A DNA stretch of 64,000 nt. It comes from Salinarchaeum sp. Harcht-Bsk1 (lineage in GTDB: Archaea; Halobacteriota; Halobacteria; Halobacteriales; Salinarchaeaceae). This document shows, piece after piece, positions 52,898 through 61,579 of the stretch. Location of the stretch: the NCBI RefSeq assembly GCF_000403645.1, contig NC_021313.1, positions 2,313,014-2,377,013 of the forward strand, given 5' to 3'. A model generated the notes under the pieces. The model was given only the letters and a program-made list of their open reading frames with translations, had not been told where the DNA came from and did not search any database. Position numbers and translations under genes: made by a program. The stretch's first letter is position 1. Each line of letters starts with the position of its first letter.

Positions 52898-54916
52898 GTG
52901 ACATTCGCGCGAGGCTACCTCCAGGGGGAGCCGACAGTTCTCGTGGCCGCGGACGGAGCGGCCGCGCGGTCGATCCAAGCCGTCCTCGAGGCGTCGTTGT
53001 CCGGGTACCGAATCGCGAACGCCGACTCGATCGCAGCAGCGACGGACGGGCTCGACGAGGCGGTCAGCTGCGTCGTGACGCCGGGGACCCTTCCCGACGG
53101 TTCCGGCGTCGACCTCGCAGCCCGGATTGCCGATCGCGAGCGCTCGCCGCCCGTCGTGCTCGTCCCCCGAGAAATCGACGAGACCGTGGCACTCGCCACG
53201 ACGGACGGGGTCGCGGCGATCGTTCCTGCAGAACACGAGGACCGCCTCGCGGCCGCGGTCGACGACGTGGCGTCGTCGTATCTGGAGCGCTTCGGGAAGG
53301 AACTCCAGCTCGAGGCCGTCGAAACGATGTTCGGGGCGATCGAAGACGTCTTCCAGATCAAGGACGCCGACGGCCGCTACCTCCGGCTACTGAGCAACCG
53401 TGAGTGGCCGTCGGAATCCGACGCACTGGGCCGGACCGACCGGGTCCTGCACGACGACCAGTTCGGCGTGAACGAAACGTACTACGCCGAGGACCAGCAG
53501 GTACTCGACAGCGGCGACCCGATCCTGGGCGAGGTGACTGCCTACGGTGACGGGCCGCTGTTCTGGCTCGAAACGACGAAGGTTCCGCTCCGGGACGACG
53601 ACGGCACCGTTCGCGGTCTCGTGGGCCACGTTCGGGACGTCTCCGATCGGATGCAGGACCGCTCGGAACTCGAGCGCAAGAATCAGCGACTCGATCGCTT
53701 CGCCGGGTACGTGACCCACGACCTCCAGAATCCCCTCTCGATCGCGACGGGCTACCTCGAACTCGCCAAAGAGGGCGACGAGGAAGCGCTGGCCGCCGTG
53801 GAGGACGCCATCGAACGGATGCAACAGCTGATCGACGACATCGAGATCCTCGCACGCGGCGAACAACGGATGCTCCAGACGGGTGACGACGGGACGCTCG
53901 TGGCCGCCCAGCAGCACGTCGTGGAGATCGTCCGGAACGTCTGGTCGGTACTCGCCCCCGAAACGGCCACGCTCGAGATCGATCTCCCGGAGGGAACCGT
54001 CCTGTACGCTGGCGAGCAGGAGTTCCGTTCGATGCTCGAGAACCTCCTCAAGAACGCGCTCCAGCACGGTGGCGAGGACGTCACCGTCCGGATCGGACGG
54101 GTCTACGGCGGAATGTACGTCGAGGACGACGGTCCCGGCGTTCCCGTCGACGAGCGCGACGAGATCTTCGAACAGGGGTACTCGACGGCGAAAGGGGGTA
54201 CCGGGACCGGCCTGGCGATCGTCGACGAGGTCGCTACTGCTCACGAGTGGGACCTGGAGGTCGAGACGGGCACCGACGGCGGCGCGCGGTTCGTGATCGG
54301 CAACTGTCTCCTGATCACCGATCGCGATCACATCGCTGCACCTAGCGAGTCGATCGAACTTACCGAGCGAGCAGACGTCGGCGAACCGGGCACGCCTGGC
54401 CGATCTCACTTCGATCCGGACGACGAGACCTGGACGATAGAGAGTGCCGGCGAGGACATCTGGGGGTGGGAGAACGACTTCCACTTCGTACACGCCACGT
54501 GCTCGGGCGACGTCCGGATCGAGGCCCGTCTTCGGGACGCGCTCGACCGCAACGAGTTCTCGAAGACCGGTATCATGGTCAGGGACGATCTGGCCGAAGA
54601 CAGCGCACTCGGCTACGTCGGCCTGACGAGGGACACCCTCGAGGTGCTGTGGTGTTCCGAGGCCGGGGAACGCACCCGGAGTCAGCAGATCGGGGACACC
54701 GAAGGCCGCTACGACTGGCTCCGCCTCGATCGGGAGGGCGACCTCCTCACCGCGTTCGTCTCGGCGGACGGTGCGGAGTGGTTCCCGATCGATCAACGCC
54801 GGGTCGCCCTCGGGGAGACGGTCCACGCGGGGTTGGCCGTCTGTAGTGCCGTCCACCGCGACTCCTGCACTGCGACGTTCTCGGACGTGACCGTCCACAG
54901 GCTCACGTCGGAATGA
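52898..54916 (+). CDS. Histidine kinase with degenerate receiver and C-terminal DUF1349-like beta-sandwich
   Basis: A 672-residue protein, GTG start, no transmembrane helix. Domains: a receiver-like fold (about 10-125) whose phosphoacceptor position reads SCVVTPGTLPDGSG, with Thr instead of Asp; a PAS domain (about 140-255, VFQIKDADGRYLRLLSNREW); HisKA (H-box RFAGYVTHDLQNPLSIATGY); and HATPase (NLLKNALQHG, VEDDGPGVP, GGTGTGLAIVDE). Unusually, residues about 505-668 form a LamG/DUF1349-like beta-sandwich (FDPDDETWTIESAGEDIWGW; SKTGIMVRDDLAEDSALGYV; FVSADGAEWFPID), a domain normally found in exported carbohydrate-active proteins. No partner regulator is adjacent. Confidence 0.82.
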   Translation: MTFARGYLQGEPTVLVAADGAAARSIQAVLEASLSGYRIANADSIAAATDGLDEAVSCVVTPGTLPDGSGVDLAARIADRERSPPVVLVPREIDETVALATTDGVAAIVPAEHEDRLAAAVDDVASSYLERFGKELQLEAVETMFGAIEDVFQIKDADGRYLRLLSNREWPSESDALGRTDRVLHDDQFGVNETYYAEDQQVLDSGDPILGEVTAYGDGPLFWLETTKVPLRDDDGTVRGLVGHVRDVSDRMQDRSELERKNQRLDRFAGYVTHDLQNPLSIATGYLELAKEGDEEALAAVEDAIERMQQLIDDIEILARGEQRMLQTGDDGTLVAAQQHVVEIVRNVWSVLAPETATLEIDLPEGTVLYAGEQEFRSMLENLLKNALQHGGEDVTVRIGRVYGGMYVEDDGPGVPVDERDEIFEQGYSTAKGGTGTGLAIVDEVATAHEWDLEVETGTDGGARFVIGNCLLITDRDHIAAPSESIELTERADVGEPGTPGRSHFDPDDETWTIESAGEDIWGWENDFHFVHATCSGDVRIEARLRDALDRNEFSKTGIMVRDDLAEDSALGYVGLTRDTLEVLWCSEAGERTRSQQIGDTEGRYDWLRLDREGDLLTAFVSADGAEWFPIDQRRVALGETVHAGLAVCSAVHRDSCTATFSDVTVHRLTSE

Positions 54917-54952
54917 CGGCCCCGCTCGGTCCCCACAGCGGGTCGGGCCCGT

Positions 54953-55333
54953 TCAGGGAACCTCCTCCCAGAGGCTGAACTGGTTCCCCTCCGTGTCCAG
55001 GCAGTACGCGATTCGTCCGGCGCGCTCGAGGTCCATGACCTCCGTCGTCACGACACCGCCGGCTGCCTCGACGTCGTCGACGACGGCCTCGACGTCGTCG
55101 ACCTCGATCGCACACACGAAGGCGTTCGCTTGCCCGTCCACGGGAGCGTCGTCGCCACGTCGGGCGAGCCCGCCGTCGATGCCAGGACCGTCTCCGTCGC
55201 CGGTCCGCACCAGCCAGTACTCCATCTCGTCGCCGTTCCACTTCTCGATCGACCAGCCGAATACATCGGTGTAGAACTCGATCGCCCGGTGGGGATCGTC
55301 CGCCATGATATCGAAGTGAACCACGCGGTGCAT
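54953..55333 (-). CDS. VOC-superfamily (glyoxalase-like) protein
   Basis: A 126-residue protein with the two-module VOC fold: VVHFDIMADDPHRAIEFYTD and VDDVEAAGGVVTTEVMDLER. Metal-ligand-like positions are His6 and the C-terminal Glu in FSLWEEV. The substrate is unknown; the family includes glyoxalases, dioxygenases and resistance proteins. Start 55333. It is convergent with the histidine kinase gene. Confidence 0.85.
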   Translation of the reverse strand: MHRVVHFDIMADDPHRAIEFYTDVFGWSIEKWNGDEMEYWLVRTGDGDGPGIDGGLARRGDDAPVDGQANAFVCAIEVDDVEAVVDDVEAAGGVVTTEVMDLERAGRIAYCLDTEGNQFSLWEEVP

Positions 55334-55565
55334 CGTGCGAACCGAGAGGCAACGGGAGGCAATTAGAACGTGGACCGTACCGACGGTACGGTGATCGTAC
55401 GTGTGAGTAACACGGGAAAACGATCACTCGACGACGTACTGGTGGGCTGGCAAAAAACGGTCGCTGGACGTACGAGCGAGTGTCGGCGGGACGGTCGGTG
55501 GAGTGACGGATCCACCGGCAGGAAAAATCCAGTCTCGGTAGGCGCTCGCGGCTGCCCGAGACGGC

Positions 55566-55615
55566 AATCATGGCAGCCGCTCACATCGTAAATCATGGGA
55601 GCCGCTCAGGTCGTA
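55566..55615. repeat. Two 25-nt direct repeats beside tRNA-Gly
   Basis: Adjacent 25-nt units (55566-55590 and 55591-55615) match at 22 of 25 positions, each beginning AATCATGGNAGCCGCTCA. They lie 15 nt beyond the tRNA-Gly 3' end in a spacer without a gene. Confidence 0.8.
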
Positions 55616-55630
55616 ACGAGCGGAAGGAAG

Positions 55631-55701
55631 TGCGTCGGCCGAGATTTGAACTCGGGTTGCGACCGTGGCAGGGTCACGTGATACCACTACACTACCGACG
55701 C
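55631..55701 (-). tRNA. tRNA-Gly (anticodon GCC)
   Basis: A 71-nt tRNA, no encoded CCA, discriminator A. The acceptor arms GCGTCGG/CCGACGC pair perfectly. The anticodon loop CTGCCAC carries GCC, and the T arm has the GAGTTCAAATCTC consensus loop. The D arm TGTAGTGGTATCA is normal. Confidence 0.95.
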
Positions 55702-55791
55702 CTTTCGCAGTCTGATATTCCGTCGAGTGCCGTATAAGGGTTGCGGATCGGGAGAGGGCGTGGGGCCCAGTGACGAACTGGCGAGGCGTCG

Positions 55792-56961
55792 TCAGGTCGC
55801 TCCCGAACCGGCCTCGACGCCGAATCCGACCCGCTCGGCGTCCGCTCGCGCTCGATCGGTGGCCGATTCGAGGTCGACGTCGCCGACGACCTCGCCGTCG
55901 CGGACGAGCGGTTCCAGCAGCGAGTTCCCGCCCTCGGGTGCAGGAGCGTCCGCGAGCGCGACGTGGTGGCCGCCGTCGGGGGTCCGATGGACGGCCTTTC
56001 GGCCGGGGAGCTTCCCTCGCTTGGACACCGGATCGCCGTCGACCTCGACCACGTCGAGCGCGAAGTCGATGGGGGCGGCGCTCGTGAGATAGCTTCCGAC
56101 GCCGAACCCCTCGACGTGGTCCCGGAGTCGCACCATCGCCTCGCGGTCGATGCCACCGCTGACGAAGATGCCAACGTCCTCGTGGCCTTCGGCGTCGAGT
56201 TCGAAGCGAACTTCCCGGACGATGTGTCGGAAGTCGCCGCGACGTGAACCGGTCGTATCGATGCGGACGGCGTCGAGGGCGTCGCCGAGTGCCTCGGCCG
56301 CCTCGCGGGCCTCCACGGTCTCGTCGTAGAATGTGTCGACGAGCGCGACCCGCGGAACGTCGGGCCCGACGCCCTCGTCGAACGCTTTCCAGCCCGCCGC
56401 CTGGTTCCCCTCGCCGAAGATCATCAGGAGGGCGTGGGGCATCGTGCCGCCGGCTTCCTCGCCGAGTCGCTCGCCAGCGGCGACGTTCGAGATGCCGTCG
56501 AGTCCGCCGACGAGGGCGGCGCGTTCCAGAACTGGCGCGATCGAAGGATGGATGTGTCGGCTGCCGAAGGAGAGGACCTGGGAGTCCGGCGCGGCCCGCC
56601 GGGCACGAAGCGCTCTCGTCGCATACGCCGACGCCTGCGAGAGCACGCCGAGCAGGGCCGTTTCGAACCGTGCGAACGCCCGATAGCGCCCCTCGATCTG
56701 CAGGACTGGCCCGCCGTCGAAGCACTGTCCCGGCGGCAGCGCGTCGACGTCGACCGGGACGCCCTCGAACAACGCCGCGACGTCTGACAGTCCAGCGAGC
56801 ACCTCGAACTCTCCGGTCGGGAACTGATCGGCCGTCACCTCTGCCACCACAGTCGGATCACGACCCGCCGCTGCGAGCGCTTCTTCGGTCCGCAGAAAGT
56901 ACGCATCGGTCGCCTCTCCCGCCCGGATCGTCGCGGGATCGAGGCTATCCAGCCGTGGCAT
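55792..56961 (-). CDS. Nicotinate phosphoribosyltransferase
   Basis: A 389-residue NAD-salvage enzyme. The family segments TADQFPTGEFEVLAGLSDVA, FGSRHIHPSIAPVLERAAL, DTTGSRRGDFRHIVREVRFE and SGGIDREAMVRLRDHVEGFG are intact. It converts nicotinate and PRPP to nicotinate mononucleotide. Start 56961 (MPRLDSLDPATIRAG). A nicotinamidase-like gene lies 2.1 kb away, beyond the surface-protein gene, which is consistent with a salvage pair. Confidence 0.9.
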   Translation of the reverse strand: MPRLDSLDPATIRAGEATDAYFLRTEEALAAAGRDPTVVAEVTADQFPTGEFEVLAGLSDVAALFEGVPVDVDALPPGQCFDGGPVLQIEGRYRAFARFETALLGVLSQASAYATRALRARRAAPDSQVLSFGSRHIHPSIAPVLERAALVGGLDGISNVAAGERLGEEAGGTMPHALLMIFGEGNQAAGWKAFDEGVGPDVPRVALVDTFYDETVEAREAAEALGDALDAVRIDTTGSRRGDFRHIVREVRFELDAEGHEDVGIFVSGGIDREAMVRLRDHVEGFGVGSYLTSAAPIDFALDVVEVDGDPVSKRGKLPGRKAVHRTPDGGHHVALADAPAPEGGNSLLEPLVRDGEVVGDVDLESATDRARADAERVGFGVEAGSGAT

Positions 56962-57038
56962 ACGCGGGGATTCGACCGCCGGTGCGAAAAATCCCGGTAC
57001 TGCCGTTCCGCGGACCGGCGGCCCCGTAGACCGACGGT

Positions 57039-58928
57039 TCAACGACGACGCGCCGCGACGACCCCGATCAGTCCGATCGCGACGAGGATGCCGATGGCCG
57101 CCCCCAGTCCACCGGGCCCTGATAGCGCGTCCTCGGCCACGCGTTTGGACGTGCCGAGGCTAGTCATCGACGAGGAGGATCCCTCACTCGGTTCGCGGGC
57201 TGCAAGGGGGTCGAGTGCGCGAACCGCAGTGAGGTTCGGCCCCTGCACGATCGTGACCGTCGATCCGTTCTGCCTGATCGCGTATCGGCCGTCGTAGCCG
57301 TGCTCCGGCGGGAAGTGGTAGGTGCCGACGAAGTTTCTGGAGCTCGCGGCGCCCCGGGTGTCGAGGAGCTGGACGTATCGCTCGCGGAACGTCGCGGCTG
57401 CAGTCGCACTCTCCCACTCGGTTCGCCAGCGCGCCGCGGTCTGGTTCGCCTCGTTGCTGTAGACCTCCAGCTGGCCGCCCTCCCAGCCGGCCGTCGCGTC
57501 GACGGCGTAGTCGTATGGTTCGAGCGGATCGAGCGTCGACTGGTCGACGTTGTTCGTGACGTGCTGGGCGCTGTAGATGTTGTCCGTCTCGGCGTCGAAC
57601 GTCGGCGCGATCATCGCCGCACCGATCGTCCCGGGGCCGAGCACGTCGAAGTCGGATTGGCCGCCCGGATCGACGCGTTGCCAGGCTGGATCCGTCACCG
57701 GTTGGAAGCTGACGGTCGCGGGTTCGAAGGCAGTCGACGTCGTCGGGTAGAGCAGTTCCTTCGTCGACGTGGGTGGATCGTCGTAGCGGTCGTTCACGGC
57801 CGCCCAGCCCCCCTCGGCGTAGAGCGCCTCGGCGTAGGCGCCACCCTCGTTGTACGGCTGGTAGAGGAGTAGCTGCAGTCCCAGGTACTCGCTGTTGGTG
57901 CCTGCCGTAGACTGCCCCTCGAAACAGTCGCTCGCCCAGTCGCCATCGGCGCAGTGGATCCGGTACTGGTGAGCCACGAGCGACGCGTCACCTTCGATCA
58001 ACGCACTCTCGGCGAGCGCGGCGTCGGTTCGGCTTGCGTCGAAGCGATCCAGTTCGAAGTGCCGGGTCTGGAGGGCGTGGACGAGTTCGTGCGCCAGCGT
58101 CGCCTCGTCGACGTTCGACGCGGTCCCATTGTCTACGACCACGACGATCGAATCCGTCGCTGGATCGTAGTACCCGAGCGTCGCCGACGCCGTCGTCCTG
58201 GCTCGGGCCTCGTTCGCGCTCGTCGCGTCGCCGAGCAACAGTGCGGTCGAGAGCCGTGCGTCGTCGAACCGCTCGGCGCTGACGGGCCTGTCGGCGATGG
58301 CGTCGTGCTGGGTTGCCCGGACCGTGCTCCGGTTCTCGAGGCGAACCGTCGGCACGGACGCGAACGACAGGCACCGAACGGTCTCGACCCGTGCGGCCGT
58401 CCTGGCGACGACGGCCTCCAGTTCCCGATCGTTCAGCCCGTCGGTGGCGTCGAACTGGTTCGTCGAGTTCGTCGGTTTCGCGTCAGTCGAATCGTTCGAC
58501 GTCGCGTTCTCGCCGCCGCCATTTGTTTCGTTCGTACCGGCGTCCGTTTCGTTCCCCCCCTCGTCGGTGTCGTTGCCGTCAGTATCGGTCCCGTTGGTAT
58601 CGACAGTTGTCTCGTTGCCACCGTCGTCGGTGTCGGCGCCACTGGGATCGGTGTCGTTCGTTTCGACGGTGCCGTCGTCCGCAGCGGGGAGCACGATCGG
58701 CTCGTCGTACCAGTAGCCGTCGACGTAGCCGATTGCGTCGCCGCCGGCTGGGGCCCCGAAGTCCTCCGGCGAGTCGGCCGCACAGGACTCGATGGAGGGG
58801 GCCATGTTGTTGCCAGCGTCGGCGGTTGCGGTGCCGGATTCGAGCGCGGTTGCGCCGCCGCTCCCGGCGACGAGCGCCACCACCAGGACGCCCACGAGCG
58901 CGACTGCGACTGTGGGGCCCGTTCGCAT
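57039..58928 (-). CDS. Hvo_1808-family surface protein
   Basis: A 629-residue exported protein. N-terminal signal TVAVALVGVLVVALVAGSGG; a Thr/Asp/Asn-rich acidic stretch (about residues 85-160, repeats of the type ETDxxTNxTD) that may be glycosylated; a zinc-peptidase-like motif in EATLAHELVHALQTRHFE; and a C-terminal helix (LGAAIGILVAIGLIGVVAAR) that anchors it to the membrane. HELVH suggests metal binding, but activity is unproven. The layout and sequence match the family described from Haloferax. Confidence 0.86.
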   Translation of the reverse strand: MRTGPTVAVALVGVLVVALVAGSGGATALESGTATADAGNNMAPSIESCAADSPEDFGAPAGGDAIGYVDGYWYDEPIVLPAADDGTVETNDTDPSGADTDDGGNETTVDTNGTDTDGNDTDEGGNETDAGTNETNGGGENATSNDSTDAKPTNSTNQFDATDGLNDRELEAVVARTAARVETVRCLSFASVPTVRLENRSTVRATQHDAIADRPVSAERFDDARLSTALLLGDATSANEARARTTASATLGYYDPATDSIVVVVDNGTASNVDEATLAHELVHALQTRHFELDRFDASRTDAALAESALIEGDASLVAHQYRIHCADGDWASDCFEGQSTAGTNSEYLGLQLLLYQPYNEGGAYAEALYAEGGWAAVNDRYDDPPTSTKELLYPTTSTAFEPATVSFQPVTDPAWQRVDPGGQSDFDVLGPGTIGAAMIAPTFDAETDNIYSAQHVTNNVDQSTLDPLEPYDYAVDATAGWEGGQLEVYSNEANQTAARWRTEWESATAAATFRERYVQLLDTRGAASSRNFVGTYHFPPEHGYDGRYAIRQNGSTVTIVQGPNLTAVRALDPLAAREPSEGSSSSMTSLGTSKRVAEDALSGPGGLGAAIGILVAIGLIGVVAARRR

Positions 58929-59105
58929 GGATTCGAACTGGGGACCCACGAGTAAAAAGTATGCTCCCCGTGCGAGCGCGCCGGTTTCGACGTTCGACGG
59001 ACGCCGGTCGGAGCACTCGGAGCGGCTCCCGCCCGCCGTGCCAGGGGGTGAGTGCGATCTCCCGACCGGCGACCGACTTTTTGCCGCCGCCGACCAAGCG
59101 TACGT

Positions 59106-59681
59106 ATGGATCTCTCCACGTCAGACGGCGCACTGGTCGTCGTGGACATGCAGAACGGCTTCTGTCACCCCGACGGGAGCCTCTACGCGCCCGGCAGCGA
59201 GGCCGCGATCGAGCCGGTCGCCGACCTCGTCGACCGCGCCCACGACGCTGGCGTTCAGGTCGTCTTCACCCGGGACGTCCACCCGCCCCAGCAGTTCGAG
59301 GACGCCCACTACTACGACGAGTTCGAGCAGTGGGGCGAGCACGTCCTCGATGGTAGCTGGGAGGCCGAAATCGTGGAGGAAATCGACGTCCGCGATGTGG
59401 ACCACGTCGTCGAGAAACACACCTACGACGCCTTCCACGAGACGGAACTCGACGGGTGGCTCTCGGCCCGCGGCATCGACGACCTCGCATTCTGTGGCAC
59501 GCTCGCGAACGTCTGCGTGCTGCACACCGCCGGTTCGGCCGGCCTCCGGGACTATCGCCCGGTGCTGATCGAGGACGCGATCGGCGCCATCGAGGACGAC
59601 CACCGCGAGTACGCGCTCGAACACGCCGACTGGTTGTTCGGAGAGATCGGGACGAGCGATTCGCTCAGCATGGGGGAGTGA
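59106..59681 (+). CDS. Isochorismatase-family hydrolase, nicotinamidase-like
   Basis: A 191-residue cysteine hydrolase. The catalytic triad is Asp in LVVVDMQNGF, Lys in VVEKHTYDAF and Cys in GTLANVCVLHTA. Nicotinamidase is likely because a nicotinate phosphoribosyltransferase is close by, but other isochorismatase-type substrates are possible. TTTTTG about 28 nt before the ATG is a weak promoter box. Confidence 0.82.
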   Translation: MDLSTSDGALVVVDMQNGFCHPDGSLYAPGSEAAIEPVADLVDRAHDAGVQVVFTRDVHPPQQFEDAHYYDEFEQWGEHVLDGSWEAEIVEEIDVRDVDHVVEKHTYDAFHETELDGWLSARGIDDLAFCGTLANVCVLHTAGSAGLRDYRPVLIEDAIGAIEDDHREYALEHADWLFGEIGTSDSLSMGE

Positions 59682-59702
59682 CCGCGATCGGCCGCGGTGG
59701 TC

Positions 59703-59843
59703 TCAGGCGAACGTCGCGAGGAAGGCGTCGCTGAAGAAGATCAGCGCGACGCCGGCCGCGACGATGATGCCGAGCCAGAGCGCCAGGAGCCGGGCGGAGC
59801 GGCGCATGAAGTCCTCGTCGACCTGTGTAGCAGCGTCTGCCAT
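59703..59843 (-). CDS. Tiny single-helix membrane protein, 46 residues
   Basis: Reads MADAATQVDEDFMRRSARLL, then one transmembrane helix (ALWLGIIVAAGVALIFFSDA) and FLATFA. It has a soluble acidic N-terminus and a short external tail. It resembles the 51-residue protein 130 nt upstream on the same strand in layout and ending (LVLFGDVLMEAFV versus ALIFFSDAFLATFA). The two are probably paralogues or partners. Function unknown. Confidence 0.65.
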   Translation of the reverse strand: MADAATQVDEDFMRRSARLLALWLGIIVAAGVALIFFSDAFLATFA

Positions 59844-59972
59844 TATTCGAAGGTTTGCGTCAGAACGGAAAACGACGCCGGTTCGCCCCGACTTCGTCAT
59901 GCCATTTCACACCACGGTCAGCACGGCCGACGGCAACTCTCCCCAGCGACCGTTCTCGGCGAGACCGATCGG

Positions 59973-60128
59973 TCAGACGAAGGCTTCCATCAGCACGTCG
60001 CCGAAGAGCACCAGCCCGACACTGGCGAGGAAGAAGACGACGATCCAGCCGATCGTGATCCCTGCGATGAGCTTCGCTAGTCCCTCGTCGGCCGCTTCGA
60101 CGTCGCGGTTCGTGGCACTCTGTGACAT
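59973..60128 (-). CDS. Tiny single-helix membrane protein, 51 residues
   Basis: Reads MSQSATNRDVEAADEGLAKL, then a transmembrane helix (ITIGWIVVFFLASVGLVLFG) and DVLMEAFV. The N-terminus is soluble and polar. It forms a same-strand pair with the 46-residue gene. Possible membrane-complex subunit; this is inference only. Confidence 0.65.
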   Translation of the reverse strand: MSQSATNRDVEAADEGLAKLIAGITIGWIVVFFLASVGLVLFGDVLMEAFV

Positions 60129-60268
60129 GAGGGATCGTTATGGTTCGAGGTACGTAAGTGGTGTCCCGAACCGGTTTGGTCGCGGGCAGTGCCGGGCCGT
60201 GGGGCCGTCGGGCTGGGGCGTTGTCGAACCGTGGCGCTGCCGTGGGTAGAGCGCCACCGGGCAGTCGC

Positions 60269-61450
60269 TCAGGGGAGGAGAGCACGGAGCTGCTTCGCCG
60301 AAAACAGCGACGTCGGCCGATCCATGTGGACGCCGATCTCCCCGGAGAACGCTCGGAGTCCAGCGCGCTGGACGGTCGTCGGGAGCGAGTACGCCCGTCG
60401 GATGGCGTGCCCGAGTCTGATCTCCCGGGCCAGGTCGTCACGCCACGCAGTTTCGTAGTCCGCCAGCGTGCCGGGGTCGTCGGGATCGATCGTCGCGATG
60501 GCGTGGTCGGCACAGGTCGTGCCGTAGCGGATACCACCGCCAGTGAACGGCTTCGTCTGGCCCGCCGCGTCGCCGATCAGGAAGCCCCGATCGCCGGTGA
60601 CCTCCGACGGCGGGCCGATCGGAATCGCACCCGAGCAGCGCCGCGACACCTCGACGCCGTAGGCCTCGCAGAACGACTCGAACGCCTCGCCGGCGTGCTG
60701 GTCCGGCGGCGTCGCGAGCCCGAACTCGACGCCCGCATCGCCGCGGGGGATCCGCCAGGCGAAAAAGCGCGGCGGCGTGAGGTGGACGTCCACGAAATCG
60801 GCGTGGTCCGGATCGTCCGTGAAGCCGAGGACGCCGTGGAGGAACTCGTCGGGCTCGGGGAGATCGAGGGCGTCCCGAACCCTGGAGCGGGGGCCGTCAC
60901 AGCCTGCGACCATCTTTGCGTCGAACGTTTCGGTGCCGTCAGGGCCGCGGACGGTCGCCGTCACGTGATCGGCGTGCTCCTCGACCGCCGTGACGGTGTG
61001 TTCTTCGCGGCAGTCGGCACCCGCCTCCCGCGCCAGATCGGCGAGGTGGCGATCCAGTCCGACGCGGTCGATGACGTTCGAGACTGGCTCGTCCTTGTAG
61101 AAGGGGTACGCGCCGTCGAGGTCGTGGCCCTCCGTTCGCGCGCTGTCGTCGGGCGTCCGTTCGTCACCCGCCGCGTTCGCGGCTCCCTTGCCGCCGTTCG
61201 GTTCGGCGCCCCCATCCGCTGCCGGGCCGTCGACGTGGAATCGCGCACCGTAGACCTCGTTCTGGAGCAGTTCCTCGCGGGCGCCGTCGCCCGTGATCTC
61301 CCAGACGTCGGTGCTGACGTGACCAGAACAGGCCAGCGGCTCGCCGACCTGTCCCTGCTCGAATCCGATGACGTCGTAGCCTTCCTCGGCGGCGCGGCGG
61401 GCGAAGCGCGAGCCGGCCGGGCCGAGCCCGACGACGACGAAGTCGTACAC
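60269..61450 (-). CDS. Geranylgeranyl reductase-family FAD oxidoreductase
   Basis: A 393-residue flavoprotein, GTG start. The FAD fold opens YDFVVVGLGPAGSRFARRAA. Family segments include VAGCDGPRSRVRDALDLPEP, FLIGDAAGQTKPFTGGGIRY and the N-terminal EPLACSGHVS. The family saturates isoprenoid double bonds, as in archaeal lipid or menaquinone side chains. An inserted Gly/Ala/Glu-rich loop near residue 80 is a haloarchaeal feature. The substrate is uncertain. Confidence 0.85.
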   Translation of the reverse strand: MYDFVVVGLGPAGSRFARRAAEEGYDVIGFEQGQVGEPLACSGHVSTDVWEITGDGAREELLQNEVYGARFHVDGPAADGGAEPNGGKGAANAAGDERTPDDSARTEGHDLDGAYPFYKDEPVSNVIDRVGLDRHLADLAREAGADCREEHTVTAVEEHADHVTATVRGPDGTETFDAKMVAGCDGPRSRVRDALDLPEPDEFLHGVLGFTDDPDHADFVDVHLTPPRFFAWRIPRGDAGVEFGLATPPDQHAGEAFESFCEAYGVEVSRRCSGAIPIGPPSEVTGDRGFLIGDAAGQTKPFTGGGIRYGTTCADHAIATIDPDDPGTLADYETAWRDDLAREIRLGHAIRRAYSLPTTVQRAGLRAFSGEIGVHMDRPTSLFSAKQLRALLP

Positions 61451-61579
61451 GTCGATGGCTACGTGAGCCAGCGCTTACGTGTTTCGACGCTGGACGGCGG
61501 GAGCCGTGGGCCTGGGACCTGCCCGATCGGTCGCGTGCAGCCTCGGCACGGATGATCGACGTCCACGGGATCGACGGCA

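Noticed and set aside
55370-55591. A 73-residue plus-strand frame before tRNA-Gly
   Set aside because: It runs into the 25-nt direct repeats and has no haloarchaeal acidic composition or family likeness; probably chance.
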